From Cytidiella melzeri (Eukaryota; Basidiomycota; Agaricomycetes; Polyporales; Irpicaceae), in the NCBI GenBank assembly GCA_022592445.1, contig JABYQR010000004.1, positions 1-64,000 on the forward strand: a DNA stretch of 64,000 bases, read 5' to 3'. The position numbers were made by a program, and so were the translations under genes. How positions within the stretch are numbered: the first letter of the stretch is position 1; every line of letters starts with the position of its first letter. Of this stretch, positions 41,344 to 53,704 are shown piece after piece. Below the pieces are notes generated by a model, which searched no databases, was not told the DNA's origin, and saw nothing but the letters and a program-made list of their open reading frames with translations.

Positions 41344-42318
41344 CTCCGCTTTTGCACTCGCAAGCTCCTCGGACCTGTTCCTTACTCTACCCTTGATGTT
41401 CAGTAGTGATTGCGTGAGGCAAGTCTTATCCTTTTCAACCTGTTGTAGGGCGTTTCTAGCACACGAGACCTGTTCCATATACGTACATGTCAGCATTATG
41501 AACTACGCTCGACAACTGTAATGTACCGTTTCATTGGCATGATCTAGCTGTGCTTGCACTCGATCTCGCTCGATCATGGCTTGTAGCAAACATGAATTAC
41601 TTTGCTTATTACTGAGGTTATTGTTCTTGAGACTTGTCTCAGCTTTGTTCAGCTACCCAATTGCAAGGTCAATAGCTGGGACAGGGAGGGTGGGACATGT
41701 ATTAGACGTACCTTCACTTGCAGCTCCTGATTGCGAGCTTCGAGTTCATGAATACGAGAGGCAGACATCGAGATCTCTTGATACACATTGTTAAGCTTCT
41801 TCGTGACGTCCTCATACTTGCTGCAAATTTTCACGCATTGTGCTTCTTTCTCAGACAGCTATGCCAGGGAGGAAAGCGTTCACAGAGTGTCCGTTGTCAG
41901 TTCACGCGCGTCTTCTGGACAATAGCAAAGCAGCATTACCTGGCTTTGTGCCATCTCCAGGCGTTCTTGAAGCGACAGTATTCCCTAGTTTGTAGCTTCG
42001 ACAACTCTGACTGCAATTGCAGCACAACCTTTGGGGTTTGACTCTGCTGGGCTGCCAGTTGCTCTTGTAGCCTCTTCTGTGCAAGGAAGCCAGATGATTC
42101 GCATTCTCGGATGTCCGCGAGCTTTTACAGCAATGTTCAAACACACACTCCTGGTCAACAGAAGGCCCTGAAGGACTCACTGCTTGCTGTAAACCGTCGA
42201 CGGTCTCCTGTAACTTGGCATTCTCTTTGTTCCGCACGACAACCATCTGGCAGAATTCATTCTCCATTTCGGCTGCGGTGAACCCCAGATGAGAGTCGGC
42301 GACCAAAGCTACTCTCAT
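41344..42318 (-). pseudogene. Host gene fragment: 5' coiled-coil exons
   Basis: Five exons from ATG 42318: 42181-42318, 41940-42121, 41712-41858, 41527-41652, 41344-41469, with introns of 53-82 bp. Products: EMENEFCQMVVVRNKENAKL, then LQEQLAAQQSQ.., then EKEAQCVKICSKYEDV.., ELEARNQELQVK, then SEELASAKAE. Glu/Gln/Leu heptads throughout indicate a long coiled coil. One base is missing near 41995: before it the frame reads LSKLQTRE, after it LSLQERLEMAQSQ in another frame. The intron after SAKAE (donor GTATGC at 41343) now contains the whole DNA transposon. Confidence 0.6.
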
Positions 42319-42590
42319 ACCAACTTGAAGCTGTCCAACTTTGTCAGGCGAAGCGAGCAGCGCTTAGTGACGCGAAGACTGCTAGTCCGACGCGTTTGAT
42401 CGCAAATTCTGATTGGATTACGCGTCACGACGCGCTGACATTGAGGACGTTAGTCAGCCGGATCAGAAGTCGCTAGCGGCGACTCTCCGACAACTCAGCC
42501 CCTTCAAAGAAAACTACTTTAGTGAAGCAGGGTATGATATGTCGTCTAGTAGGTCATCCAGCGCATTACGAAGAAACGGTGCATATCAAA

Positions 42591-44214
42591 CTAGAGCATA
42601 AAGGTCAAAGGGTTCTCCAAATAACCCTTGAACGCCGTCAGCCACCTGGCGCCTACTGCACCGTCAACCACACGGTGATCAGAGCTGAGAGTAACCTTCA
42701 TGATGTTGGTGACCTTGAAGCCCTTCTCCTCCTCAGGAGCAGGCACCAGAGTAGGCTGCGTTGAACCGACGGCCAAAATACATGCTTGAGGTGGGTTGAT
42801 GATGGCAGTGAAGTGCGAAATACCGAACATGCCTAGGTTGGAGATGGTGAAAGTACCGCCCTTCATTACCGACTGTCAGCAGGCGGAAAAAGAGACGAAG
42901 TCAAGAAAACCGACCTGGTACTCCTGCGGCTGTAGCTTGCCGTCACGAGCCTTCTTCGCGAGAGCTTTTGATGTTGCAGAGATGGTCGCCAATCCCTTGG
43001 ATCCAACGTCCTTGATAATAGGAGTTATAAGACCAGTTGGGGTCGCAACAGCGATGGAAATATCAGCATTTTTATACCTGTATACCAATTAAAGATTGCG
43101 GCATAGCATGAAAAAACATGAAAATATACGTACTGCCTGATAACTTCGCCCAGCCACGCGGAATTGGCCTCAGGGACATCGCCCAGTGCACGTGCGGTCG
43201 CCTTCACAATGAAATCATTGACACTGAGCTTCGCACTCTTATCCTTGTCTCCCAGAGCCTTGTTGAAAACCTCGCGTAACTTGAGAACCTTGTCCATATT
43301 GATGTCAGCGGTGAGGTAGTAATGCGGGACGTCTTGCTTTGACTGCTGAAGACGGGAGCCAATCACACGGCGCATGTTGCTGACAGGAGTGTCGATGTAG
43401 TCGGGTGAAGGAGCGGCAGGGGTAGGGAATCCTGCGGTAGGACCCGAGGCAGCGGCAGCAGAGGGCTGATATTTTTCGACGTCCTCGCGGAGGATACGAC
43501 CTTCGGGACCTGAGCCCTTCACCTTTGACAAAGGAATTCCACGCTCCAGAGCAATCTTCTTGGCAATGGGAGAAGCGAAGATGCGATCACCTTTGGGAAG
43601 GTCTCCCTTCGTTTCAGAGGGAGGGGCTGAGGGCTCAGACTTTTCTTGTTCAGGCTCCTCGGTCTTGGGAGGTTCTGGTGCCTTCTCCTCAGAGGAAGGC
43701 TTAGACTTCTCCGAGCTAGCCTCTACAGCAAGTTTATCAGCACCGGAGATATCGTCGCCCTCTTCGCCAAGGATAGCAATGGGAGCACCAACTTGCACGT
43801 TTTTGGTGCCGTCGGGTGCCTGTGCGCAGGTTAGTGACGCACAGGGGAATTTGAACCTATACATACAATAATCTTCGCGAGAATGCCATCTTCCTGTGCT
43901 TCAACATCAATCGTAGCCTTGTCAGTTTCCTAAGGAATGACGATTTAGATGAGAGTCGCGCGTCACAAGCAAACAACATACGATCTCGAGCAGCACATCG
44001 CCAGTAGCAAAGGGTTCGCCCTCCTTCTTCTTCCACTGAGCAATACCGCCCTCCGACATGGTAGGGCTCATAGCCGGCATGGTGAACTTTGTAAGGGCGT
44101 GTCTCCTTGCGGAGACATGAAAGCCTATAACAAATCGCTCAGTGGTGTCTCGATCGGTGCGACAGCTATGTGCATACCTCTGGCGAAGACCGTGCGGGCG
44201 AGTGTTGAAGCCAT
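42591..44214 (-). CDS. LAT1: Dihydrolipoyllysine acetyltransferase, E2 of mitochondrial pyruvate dehydrogenase
   Basis: Transfers the acetyl group from lipoate to CoA in the mitochondrial pyruvate dehydrogenase complex. Six exons: 44178-44214, 43982-44124, 43867-43929, 43134-43819, 42915-43077, 42591-42860; 453 codons, normal for fungi. N-terminal presequence [13 protein letters not shown]. Lipoyl domain with the attachment lysine at residue 64 ([10 protein letters not shown]). Ala/Pro/Glu-rich linker. E3-binding domain ~160-200 ([23 protein letters not shown]). Catalytic domain with His426 and Asp430 in DHRVVDGA. The last acceptor was chosen as GAAG then GGCGGT because it restores [13 protein letters not shown]; the alternative CTGACAG would add four residues. 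Ends ENPLTFML. Convergent with nothing; the host gene fragment starts 270 bp downstream. Confidence 0.95.
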
Positions 44215-44426
44215 GAGAGACGACGAGAAAACCGAGCGAGTGAAGGAGAGGTTGAAGTCAAGTTACCCCCCAACTGTTTGAATTTTGTGGTGCCAGCGTG
44301 CGGGCGACCGTCGCGTCAGGTCAGGGTAAAACCACGGTCCGCTTCTTTCCGAGGCGAGCGCGCTCATCTCGATCCAATTGACGCACGAATGATTTACTTT
44401 CGTGGGACGCGTTCACAACCACGGAC

Positions 44427-45171
44427 ATGTCGAGCTCAACTCTCCTGCCTGGCCAACCTATCGCGATTTCTCGAGGGCCAGCACCTCAACTTGGCAGTGG
44501 CATATACTCTCGAGACGGACAAGTGAGAGCAAGTGTTGTCGGCGTGCCACAATTTCAAGGATCCGTTGGTCTTTCTATTCCTGCACTGCTACGGCAACAT
44601 AAGTAATCTCTCCACCCTTGGTCTTGGATATTTGGCCTTGCAGACACTCTCAATCACGCGTACTCGCCCTAATCCACCCTCCCCGAATTCTATAATCCTC
44701 GGGACGGTCACGCGTCTATCTCCGCTACAGGCTACTATCTCCATTACTGTGGTTGACGGTGTACCTCTCCCCGCAGGAGAGGAGTTCAGCGGCGTAATCC
44801 GTGTACAGGATGTTAGGGCCACCGAAAAAGACAAAGTGAAGATAGCAGACTGCTTCCGCGGCGGAGATGTGGTCAAAGGTCAAGTGGTGCGATATGTACC
44901 ATTTTGTATAATGAATTAGCCCTTGACATACGGCTATATAGGTCTCTCTCGGCGACGCTCGCAGCTACTATGTAACAACTGCGAGGAATGACCTCGGTGT
45001 CATCTTTGCCACTAGCGAAGCGGGTCAGTCCTTCGAGCTTCCTATCCTTGTCGCTCTAATCCTCGTCGAATGGCAGGGGCTACTATGCAACCCTATTCGT
45101 GGGTAGAGATGAGGTGTCCGAAGACAGGCAAGATAGAAAAGCGTAAATGCGCTAAGCCAGAAGGCATGTAG
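44427..45171 (+). CDS. CSL4: Exosome complex RNA-binding subunit Csl4
   Basis: Cap subunit of the RNA exosome, which degrades and processes RNA in nucleus and cytoplasm. Four exons: 44427-44564, 44644-44886, 44942-45023, 45077-45171, giving 185 codons, close to animal Csl4. N-terminal barrel MSSSTLLPGQPIAISRG.. with IYSRDGQVRASVVG; S1 RNA-binding domain (IILGTVTRLS..ISITVVDG..FSGVIRVQDVRATEKDKVKI..FRGGDVVKGQVVSLGD); C-terminal LGVIFATSEAG and CPKTGKIEKRKCAKPEGM. First intron uses GTTGGT as donor, chosen by phase. Divergent from PDH E2 with 212 bp between start codons, so the two probably share a promoter region. Confidence 0.93.
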
Positions 45172-45582
45172 GTGGACATTGCGTATAGGGTGCACTATTT
45201 TTTTCTCCTTGTTGTGATAGTGGAACTGTAGCATAAAATTGTTATATATTTATCCATGATTCTGCACAAAAAGACAGGTTCTAAGACATAGCTCTCGTCC
45301 TCTTTGGTGCTTATGCCATAGCTTTGCATCTGAGCAGAAGGTTTTCAGCAAGCTATTTTAGCGCTGAAGCACGCAGTGTACGCGCCGTTTCGCCCCAAAA
45401 AGGAAGGTCGCGTGGCAACGGATAATTGAGACGGTTGAACCGTGACTGACTCTCTCCTGCTCGTCGTCTACTTACTCACTCTTTCCTCTTCTCCAGGTTT
45501 CTCTTCGTCTGTATTCTACATCGGTCTCGGTAAGATGACGGCCGTGCTGCAGCCGGTCGATGTGTTCCGTAGTGACAGGCTG

Positions 45583-47662
45583 ATGGCTCACAACGACGAA
45601 GAGTAAGATCTCGCAGCTCTACCCACTGCCCGTGCGTCCGCTCAACGAATTGCTGGCTGTCACAGTTTTTCCGATTGGAAGTCCAAGTACTATGAGGTGG
45701 CAGATATGCTTCAGGAAACTCGACAGGAGCTGGATGACTTCCAGGTTTCCAGCAGAGAGTTGGAGGAGGAACTGGAGAAGGAGCTGGCGCGAACGGAGAA
45801 AGCGCAGCAGGATCTGAAGGTGAAGGCAGCAAGAGCAGAGCATGAGAGAGATGAGTGGAAGGTAGGAACACTTCATCTGTGCTCGTACTGGTTTGGAGAC
45901 ACTAAACGCGCCTTTAAAGTCGAAATTCGTGACTCTACAAACCACGCATAATACAACTACGACGTCTCTTCAACGCGAACTCGATACACTACGAAAGGAT
46001 TATCAGGACATCAAAGTACAATTCAGGGAGTTGGAGATGGGAAATGATGACTTGGAGAGGAGTGAACGTGCCATATCCTCAAGCTTGGCGGATGTCGAAC
46101 AGAAATATTCGAGGGTGCTGGAGGAGAAGATTTTACTTGAACATGAGCTGCTTGACAAGGCTCATCTCGAAGAGGAATTCCAACGCCTAAAGGATGACCT
46201 GCGAGGTGAGTGTGGCCGAGGTTGTCACACACTTTTGACGCCTTATACTTTATACCTTTTAGACGCAAACGAGGAAATCTCCATACTCAAAGAGCAGCTC
46301 AGCGCTGCGCTGGATCGTGCACCCGTAGAAATTCCACCCTCTGGTGCACCTTCTAGAGCTTCGCAGATCTCGGATACGGACGAAGATTATGCGCATACAT
46401 CAGCACCCTCCGACCTGAAGCTGTCAGAGTTGATAGTGACACCCGCTACACCCACTTCGAAGGGATTGCCTGCACTTAATCTGCGCACAACAGAAACAAA
46501 TGTGTCTTCATCAGGACATGCAGCTGTTCTTCATCGCGCAGGCTTCCATCCTCGTGCAACGCACGCTTCACCATCACTATCAAGTAACGTCCCGTCGTCG
46601 CTTACACGGTCGAACACTACACCTCTGTTTACGCCAACTCGTACCACTGCTCCACGCAACGCTATCACCAAGCCACTGACGAGTCGCAACATATCAAACC
46701 TGAGTACTTCGAGTACAGGCACTGTTGCTGCCAGCAAAGGCGTTCAAATGCTATCAGAGATGCGTGCGCGAGTGGAAGTGCTCGGCCAAAAGATCCACAC
46801 CCGTGTGCCGAGAATACGTATGGGAAGTGTCAGCAATCGTCCAGTTACAATCACTCCAGTTGCCCCCGCTCCTCCCCCTCCTCCGCCCAAGGCAGGTCCT
46901 TCTTCTGTCCGTTCGCCGTCGACATCGACGTCAAGTACGAAGTCCTCACTTCGATCACGTTCGCCTGAGAAGACGGCCACTATCAAGTCGAAGCGACAGA
47001 GTGTGGACTTTGACGACAAGACACGAACTCCTGTAGGGAACTCATCTGGCTGGGTTCTCATTATGGAGGATTCACCATCACCCGCGCGAGAGAAGGAGCA
47101 GCGACGCAGATCTGGCGCAGCGGCACCTTCTGCTTTTCGCCCATTGTCCCAAACGTTCACTTCTTCTGCTCAGTCTCCGACAGACAGTCGTCCTCCCAGC
47201 TCGTTGGCTCATAGTAGCATCCCCACTGGTATACGTAGACCACAATCACGCACATCTGAAGGCAGAAGTAGTATCAGCACGAACGCGACCACCAGCACTG
47301 CCAGCTCTATTGCCACTCCAGTTTCTCGACCAACTACACCCACCTTCCTCCCGGTACCGACAGCTGGTCTTTATCACAGTACAACAGCCCAGAAACGATC
47401 CTCGGGGCCGATGTCTGGGGCATATAGCCAACCGAAACGATCGTCTTTGGGAGCGAGTACAAATCTGCCTGTGAGACAGTCGAACAAGACCGGCTCGCCT
47501 GCTCTTGCTCAAAGCCGGATCGGGCGACCGACTCCACCAAGCAGTCCGGGCAAGCTGAGGACGAACAACGCTGATTTCGCAGATGCACAATTCAAACATG
47601 GTCGCAACAGGGCTGGTAGCGCTGCGCTGCTACTGGGAAGCTTGAGGCTTCAACAAGACTAA
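45583..47662 (+). CDS. NDE1: Nuclear distribution protein NUDE (dynein regulator)
   Basis: Scaffold that links LIS1 to cytoplasmic dynein for nuclear migration along microtubules. Exons 45583-45602, 45666-45861, 45920-46205, 46263-47662; 633 codons. Residues ~5-165 are a continuous coiled coil containing the NUDE signature (ADMLQETRQELDDFQVSSRELEEELEKEL, QRELDTLRKDYQDIKVQFREL). The C-terminal two thirds is Ser/Thr/Pro-rich with little order. A probable 5'UTR intron (GTAAGATGACG..GTGACAG, 45528-45578) precedes the chosen ATG; the upstream in-frame ATG lies inside that intron. Acceptor of exon 3 is TTAAAG. Confidence 0.9.
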
Positions 47663-48704
47663 GTGTGCCAGTCTCAATGGGAAGGAAGACCGCCCCTATA
47701 TCTGCTATTCCCTTTCTCCGTATGCATATATCACTGCTCCAGGTAAGCACCCATAGTTGTTATTGTGAGATTTTTGTCTGACAGTCAGGGCTATGGCAGG
47801 GCTTTCTAGAGAGTTCTAACTTCTACGAGTTCAGCATGGATTTAATGAACTAATGACCCGTGCGTCGCGCACGTTTTGTGGCTGCATCCATACCTACCGA
47901 CCTGTGATGTTGCTTGTACACACACATGCCCCTCCTTTCATGTTTCTATGCTATTGTGACATACCTTCAGAATGCGCTACCCAACATGGCTCGGGTTGTA
48001 ATGGATTCTTGGAATTTGGATGTTAACAGGTGTTCCCTTTGTCTTTACGGAACGCACCTGGCGAGTTGTTCCGCAAGACTTATTCTAATAAGTATAACCC
48101 TCCTTTTATGTAACGTAGATACTTGGTGCTGCTCTGCCTCTCCATGAGCATCGATATATATGTGGTTTTTGCAGGTAGCCGCGAGTGGGACGGCTGGGAG
48201 GATGCTTGCTGGAATAATGGAGGTACATGTGAGTTTGCATTCTTCCGACTCAGCCGTGGCTGTTTTCCACAGACTTGCAAGTTGACGTCGAAGGCCGCAG
48301 CTGCATGGACCACCGTCGAACCCTTGGTCTCCTGACAAATCACGAGATCATTGCGGTTTACTTTGCATTCCAAGTTTTGATTGCGTGCCACCGAGAAGGC
48401 TCGTCTCTCATACATACCATGGGCTACAGCTTGCAACTTCCGCCTCTCTCAGGCTCAGGCTCAGGCGCAGGCTCAGTCTCGGACTTGAAGCTTGACAGCA
48501 TCTCGTGAGTTTCAATGTAACTGAAGTGCCCCAAAGACTCATCCCCGCATTCAAGCATGTCACGGAGGTTCATCGCGACGTCAATGCATCCAGTCGATTT
48601 AGCTCCCGACTGCAGTCACTTTATAAACGATCGGCTCGCCTCCGTCAGCCAGTGAGTTCAACAACCCTCCTCGCTTGCGGCTGTCTCTCTTGTCCTCGCT
48701 AGTC
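47663..48704. other. Intergenic, no gene seen
   Basis: About 1 kb between NUDE and the PL8 lyase. Contains a short CTCAGG-type microsatellite at about 48449-48477. Open frames on both strands are short and lack domains. It probably holds the NUDE 3' UTR and the lyase promoter. Confidence 0.5.
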
Positions 48705-51700
48705 ATGGCTCTCCGCTCCGCCTTCGTATCCGTGGTACTGGCTGTCATGTTTTGTGTAGCATCGGCCGCAGAAGGGACCAGTCCTTCAGTCAGCCTCAGC
48801 CATTCATTACCCTCGCCTTCTTTAGAGTCGAGCTCTTTTGCTTCGAGTAAGGCGCCTGTAGGTGACACCAATGAATCTGTAATTTTTCGCACTCACCCCG
48901 TACACTTTGTTACAGTCTATCTCGTCTTTGAACACTTCAAAGTATCAATTCGCACTCACCTTATACACGTCAGGTTCACCTGCGTTGATTTCCCCTTCCG
49001 TCTCTCACAATGCGACACCTGTAAGCACTCCCCGATTCACAAGTTCTTGCTGGTGCGATCCTTAGCAACTCGTTTCAGTCCGCTCCTTCGTCACTGTCCG
49101 CGAATTCCACAACAGCGTGTGCAACAATAGCCGCTTCCTCTGCTCAACCGAGCAGTACCTTGAATCCTGGTACCCAGAATGACATTGACACTATGACCCA
49201 ACGCAGACTATCATTTATTGTGGCATCAGCAGGAAACCCCTCCAACATCTCTGCATGGTAAGTCAGATAGAGATTCAGGTCAATATGCCACTGGCAGGTT
49301 AATCTAGATTTTCCATAGGCTCTCTACCTTGGGTTCTGATGGTAAATGGCCGGCTGGCGAAGTTGACTACACAACTGGCTGTACCGCGCAGCGTGCGAAC
49401 TGGTTGGTACTTCTGCAACAATTCTCTCAATCTCTGCGTCGTTGACACTTTCAACACAGGCCTGCCCAGACTCATTGGTCTCGTCTTGGTCGGTGCTTCC
49501 ACTTGTATATGAGCTGGATGCTGATTCTTCCGAATAGTTACAATGGCCGCTGCTTGGCACGGAGGCCTTGAGGGAGGGGATGAGTTCGTCAAAGATCCTA
49601 CTCTGTTGGCGGCGGTTAGTAGAGCGATGGATTGGTGGTTCGACAATGATTTCGCGGATCAAGCCTGCTTGGACTCTGGTGGTCTCGCGTCTTGCCCTTG
49701 TGCCACTCCTGGACTCTGGAACACCAATTGGTTCTCAAACGTACGTAATCATTCCTTCTATTCCTCCAGCTATAGATGTACTAAGCAACTCTTCAGATCA
49801 TATTGATACCCAACCTTGTTGCCCAAACATGTTTACTTATCGAAGACGTGCTAACTGATACCGAACACGGTAACTGCACGCACATCACCAGCCGTACCTA
49901 CGGAACATTTGATCACAACATCAACGGAGTTGGAACCCTGACGGGAGCAAACCTGCTCGACGTCGCCAGGATCGGAATAGACGAAGCGCTGCTCAATTCC
50001 AACTCGTCCCAGCTGACAGATGCATACAGACGAATTCATGGCGAAGCGGTGATTCAGAACCGAATAATGGCCGATGGGATTCGTGCGGATGGATCCTTCG
50101 GTCAGCATGGTGGTGTCTTGTACAATGGGAATTATGGCAAGGACTAGTATGTCTAGTGTGCTTTCGAATTCCTTGGTTTTGCTGACTGACAATGGCCACG
50201 GAAATAGCGCGAACGATGTTCTGCTACTCGAAACCGTTGCTGCTGGTACCCCATTTTCAGCTGGACCGAACAACGAAGACGCATTTGCGACGCTCCTAGA
50301 TGGTGACCAATGGATGATCTATCGCAACGTTGACACAGGAGTCTTGCATTGGGATTTTGTGAGTAGAGGTTGGCAAATTCTCAACATGCTATGAGACTGA
50401 TTGATTGATTAGAGCGTGTTGGGGCGGTTCATCAGTTTCCCAGTCATAGATGCACAGTCAGTTTACGACAATCATTCAGGATGTTCTGAGCTGACGGCTT
50501 AACCAGAGCTACAGGGAGCATTAACATCAATCTAACTGAGATTCAACAGTTGGGTGAACTATGGAACTCCTCGACCCTCGCTACTGTATACGCGAAACTT
50601 GCCTCGAACAGCCGCGATGCAAACGTTGGCAGCATCATTGGTAACAGGATGTTTTACGACAATGACTATATGGTTAGTAGAGCCGCTTGAAATCTCCTGC
50701 AACGTCATGTGCCTAATGCTTCTTGTGCTCATTGAAGGTACAACGAGGTCCAGGGTACATGACTTCGGTCAAAATGTATTCCAAGAGAACGACGAACACG
50801 GAATGTTTGAACAACCAAAATGTACGTTACCAAGCTTTATCTCCACAGTCCAATGCTGACAGGCCATGCAGCCACTCGGGTTCCACCTGTCTGACGGTAC
50901 CGTCTATACGTATCTACAGGGCGACGAGTACGAAGATATAGAAGCTGCGTGGGACTGGAACTGTGAGTCCCTGTTGCTATACTCACTTGCCCTGAGCTTA
51001 CGTGTTGACGGCAGTAATCCCTGGTACCACTGTCGATTACAACGCGACCGTGCTCACGTGTGCCCAAACTTCCTTCACCGGTGTCGAATCCTTCGTAGGC
51101 GGTGTCTCAAACGGGAAGACAGGGATAGCGGCCCAGCGTTTCACCAACCCTTTGACTAAATCCCTCTCTTGGCAGAAGACCTGGTTCTTCCTCGAAAATG
51201 ATACGCAGCACGTCATGATTCACATTGTGAGCTCGACGAGCGGTGCACCCGTCTTCTCCGTGCTTGACCAGAAGAGGCACAAAGGGCCCATCTTCGTGGA
51301 CGGACTCGCTTTACGCTCCAGTGGGAACTTCTCCAACCCCTGCTCGCTCTGGCATGATAATGTCGGATACTCATTCAGACCCAACAGCTCATTCGGACTT
51401 TCCGTCGAGGTTGGTCCGAAGACGGGTAACTGGAGCGCCCTTGGGATATCCGCGCAAGGCGTTGAGACAGTCGACCTATTCGTCGCGTGGTTATCCCACG
51501 ACGACAACACCACCACCACCATAACGGCACCTTCGCAGGACCCACTATCAATCTCTTACAGCGTTTTCCCAGCCATCGACAGGAGAACGTTTGAGAAGAA
51601 GGCCGCAAAGACGGGGTCGAGCATGGTTGAGGTTCAAAACGACGGAGAGGTGTCGGCCGTGTACGACGACGCTCATCGAACGGCGTTCTTTGTCTTCTGG

Positions 51701-51946
51701 AACGCTGATGGAGGTTCCGTATCGTTTAAGCCGCCACATTCACGGGGACCGACCACCGTCAGCTCTACCGGGAATGCTGCCATCATTTATTGCCTGGACA
51801 GTGGCAACGTTACAGTCTCCGACCCTTCGCAGACCCTCAGCACTGTCCAAGTCACTGTGCACAGAGACAAGAACCAGCCAAAGACTCTCGTTTTCACACT
51901 CCCCTCAGGCGGTGTGGCAGGCAGTAGCGTTTCTCAATTCCTGTAA
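48705..51946 (+). CDS. Secreted polysaccharide lyase, family 8
   Basis: Thirteen exons: 48705-48857, 48916-49020, 49079-49257, 49319-49402, 49460-49488, 49538-49740, 49797-50146, 50208-50358, 50413-50456, 50507-50672, 50738-50821, 50863-50962, 51015-51946. All junctions keep frame; 859 codons. Signal peptide MALRSAFVSVVLAVMFCVASA, then a Ser/Thr-rich linker. An alpha/alpha-toroid domain from ~residue 110 (MTQRRLSFIVASAG.., THWSRLVTMAAAWHGG) has His355 and Tyr364 in DGSFGQHGGVLYNGNYG, nine apart as in characterised PL8 hyaluronate/chondroitin lyases. The C-terminal beta-sandwich carries SLSWQKTWFFLENDTQHVMIH. PL8 enzymes cleave uronic-acid-containing chains by beta-elimination; the substrate here (hyaluronan-, chondroitin- or xanthan-like) cannot be told. 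Exon 5 is only 29 bp. Confidence 0.92.
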
Positions 51947-52145
51947 CTGACGCATTATATATGTATTAACTTTAACACGACACTCAACAACCATGTCCTC
52001 CAGAGAGAATTGCGCATACCTTCAGTGAGGCACGCGAATGTCAATCGTAATTTCTTGTCAAGCGCACACTGACTGATAATCCTCTGCGAGACGATAGTGA
52101 CTAACGCTATGACAAATACAATGCATACAGCGAAGAATCAAGCAA

Positions 52146-53100
52146 TCAGAACGGCTGTTCAGTTTGCTCGAACTGCTGGGGGTACGCATCCTGTGGTTGG
52201 TATGACGGATCCTCAGCTGCTGGTGCAGTAGGTGGGACGACAGCAGCAGGCTCGCGTTGTTCCGATGTTGGCTCGACAACAATCTTGTCAACAGGAGGCT
52301 CGAGGATCTGAACTGAGTCGGGCAGAGGCTTCTTGGGGCCGATCTGGCCCTCAGGGTCCCAGCCCTTCATGCTAATTTGGACATCAGATTGGATGCGGAT
52401 TACGGAAATAGTGTCGGCACTCACATTTTGACTTTGATACCCAAAACACCCTGCCTGAGCATGACGTGCCTGACGGCGTAGTCAACAAAGTCGTTTACGG
52501 GCTGACCGGAGTGGATCATGAAACCGTCGGTGAACTTCATCGACTTGGCACGAGCAGCGCGGAGCTTGCCCGAGACGACAACCTCACAACCCTTTGCTCC
52601 AGACTCCATGACGAAACGAAGGACGCCGTAGCAAGCCCTACACCACACAAACTTTAGCTGATCGGCACAAGTGTTCCAGGGAATCAAAGACGCACCTGCG
52701 AACGGCAAGACCACCAAGGAGCTTGTAACGAAGAGACTCGCATTGGGCGATGGCAGAGAGACCACGGTATTGAACCTTCTCGGCGTAGAGCTCGAGGGAG
52801 TTTTCGGGAAATTTGAAACGCTTTTGAACGAGCGAGGTGAGCTCACGGATACGGCGACCCTTCTCACCCAAAACTTCTTGCGTGTGAGTAGCACGGATGA
52901 TGATCTGGAAGCTACGTCAGGGGGAAATCATGCGTACACCGCAACAAGGTGAAGCGTACCTCAGTACGAGCGTGGGTCACACGGACATCACAGCCAGAGT
53001 AACCCTCCTCGGAAAGCTCACGCGCCAGGAAATCGTTGAGTTCGGCCCTGAATACACCGTCTGCGACGAACTTGCGCTTCTTGCTGATGTGGCTGGCCAT
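52146..53100 (-). CDS. RPS3: Small-subunit ribosomal protein uS3 (RPS3)
   Basis: Component of the 40S head at the mRNA entry channel. Minus-strand exons 52960-53100, 52696-52904, 52425-52637, 52146-52371; 262 codons. Begins [22 protein letters not shown] domain with [23 protein letters not shown]-terminal domain ending [20 protein letters not shown] and a Gln/Pro-rich tail. A 5'UTR intron is likely (acceptor CTCTATAG 12 bases before ATG, donor GTGCGT at ~53253). The open frame 53146-53406 upstream is probably leader sequence. Confidence 0.95.
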
Positions 53101-53704
53101 TTTGGTGGTAGGCTATAGAGGGTAGCAAAGGCATCTCGATCAGCGTTATCCGTGTAGACGACGAGACATCCACCCCTTCAGAGAGACTCTCAGCGTCGCG
53201 TGAGTCCATCTGAAGGGTAACGAAGCCTCTTTGGGCGTAATACGCACCTTGGTGTGCTTGAAAAGGTCGGTGGAAAGGGCCTGGCGGATGCACTTGACGG
53301 CGTTGAGCTCTCTAACGATACCTGCGATCCGGCACCACGTGGAGGAAGCGCCCATCAGCTTAAAAGGCGCGAAGAAAGGCCATGATTTTCTGTCCTCTTC
53401 CTCCATGGCGTTCGCTATCCCCTGCGCTCTTCGTTGACAGTGAGTGTCGAGTTACTCGTCTTGATGAACTGTTTCTATATGCAAAGACGAGTGTTGTATA
53501 ATCAACCACCACTGGCACCTCTTAGTCGACCCTGTACTTCGTCCGTGAGCTTGCTCCGGGTTGTACCGCTGACATTACTGACTTTTCTGAGCATTTCTCT
53601 TTCGATTTACCTCGTTGCTAAAACTTCTCGTACTGATCCACGTTGAATTTTTACAAGGTCATTTCTGCCTGCGCTACTCGAGTCCAACCCTCTGCCAATC
53701 ATTA

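Larger units (their letters stand above)
16977..42318 (-). pseudogene. Host gene split by five transposon insertions (coiled coil + C-terminal domain)
   Basis: Minus-strand gene read from ATG at 42318 to TGA at 16977. Pieces: coiled-coil exons 42181-42318, 41940-42121, 41712-41858, 41527-41652, 41344-41469; two short LDAA-starting exons 37991-38033 and 37875-37937; exon 36958-37144 (EVEELKKRV, then Ala/Pro-rich); exons 31810-32034 and 31460-31748; last exon 31214-~31390 continued at 16977-17009. Each break is occupied by an insertion with a target-site duplication, and frame or splice sites match across the breaks. Without insertions it is ~2.3 kb. The C-terminal part (PGQHGYLFLGL..WRYFGLYVI) resembles a basidiomycete domain of unknown function (DUF6697-like, from memory). 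Damage: a TAG at 31478-31480 where Trp is expected, a one-base deletion near 41995, and phase mismatches at 37991 and ~31390. It is probably dead. Confidence 0.65.

Noticed and set aside
53146..53406. 86-codon minus-strand ORF upstream of uS3
   Set aside because: Lies where a 5'UTR and its intron are expected; no recognisable domain, and an upstream ORF would be odd for a ribosomal protein gene.
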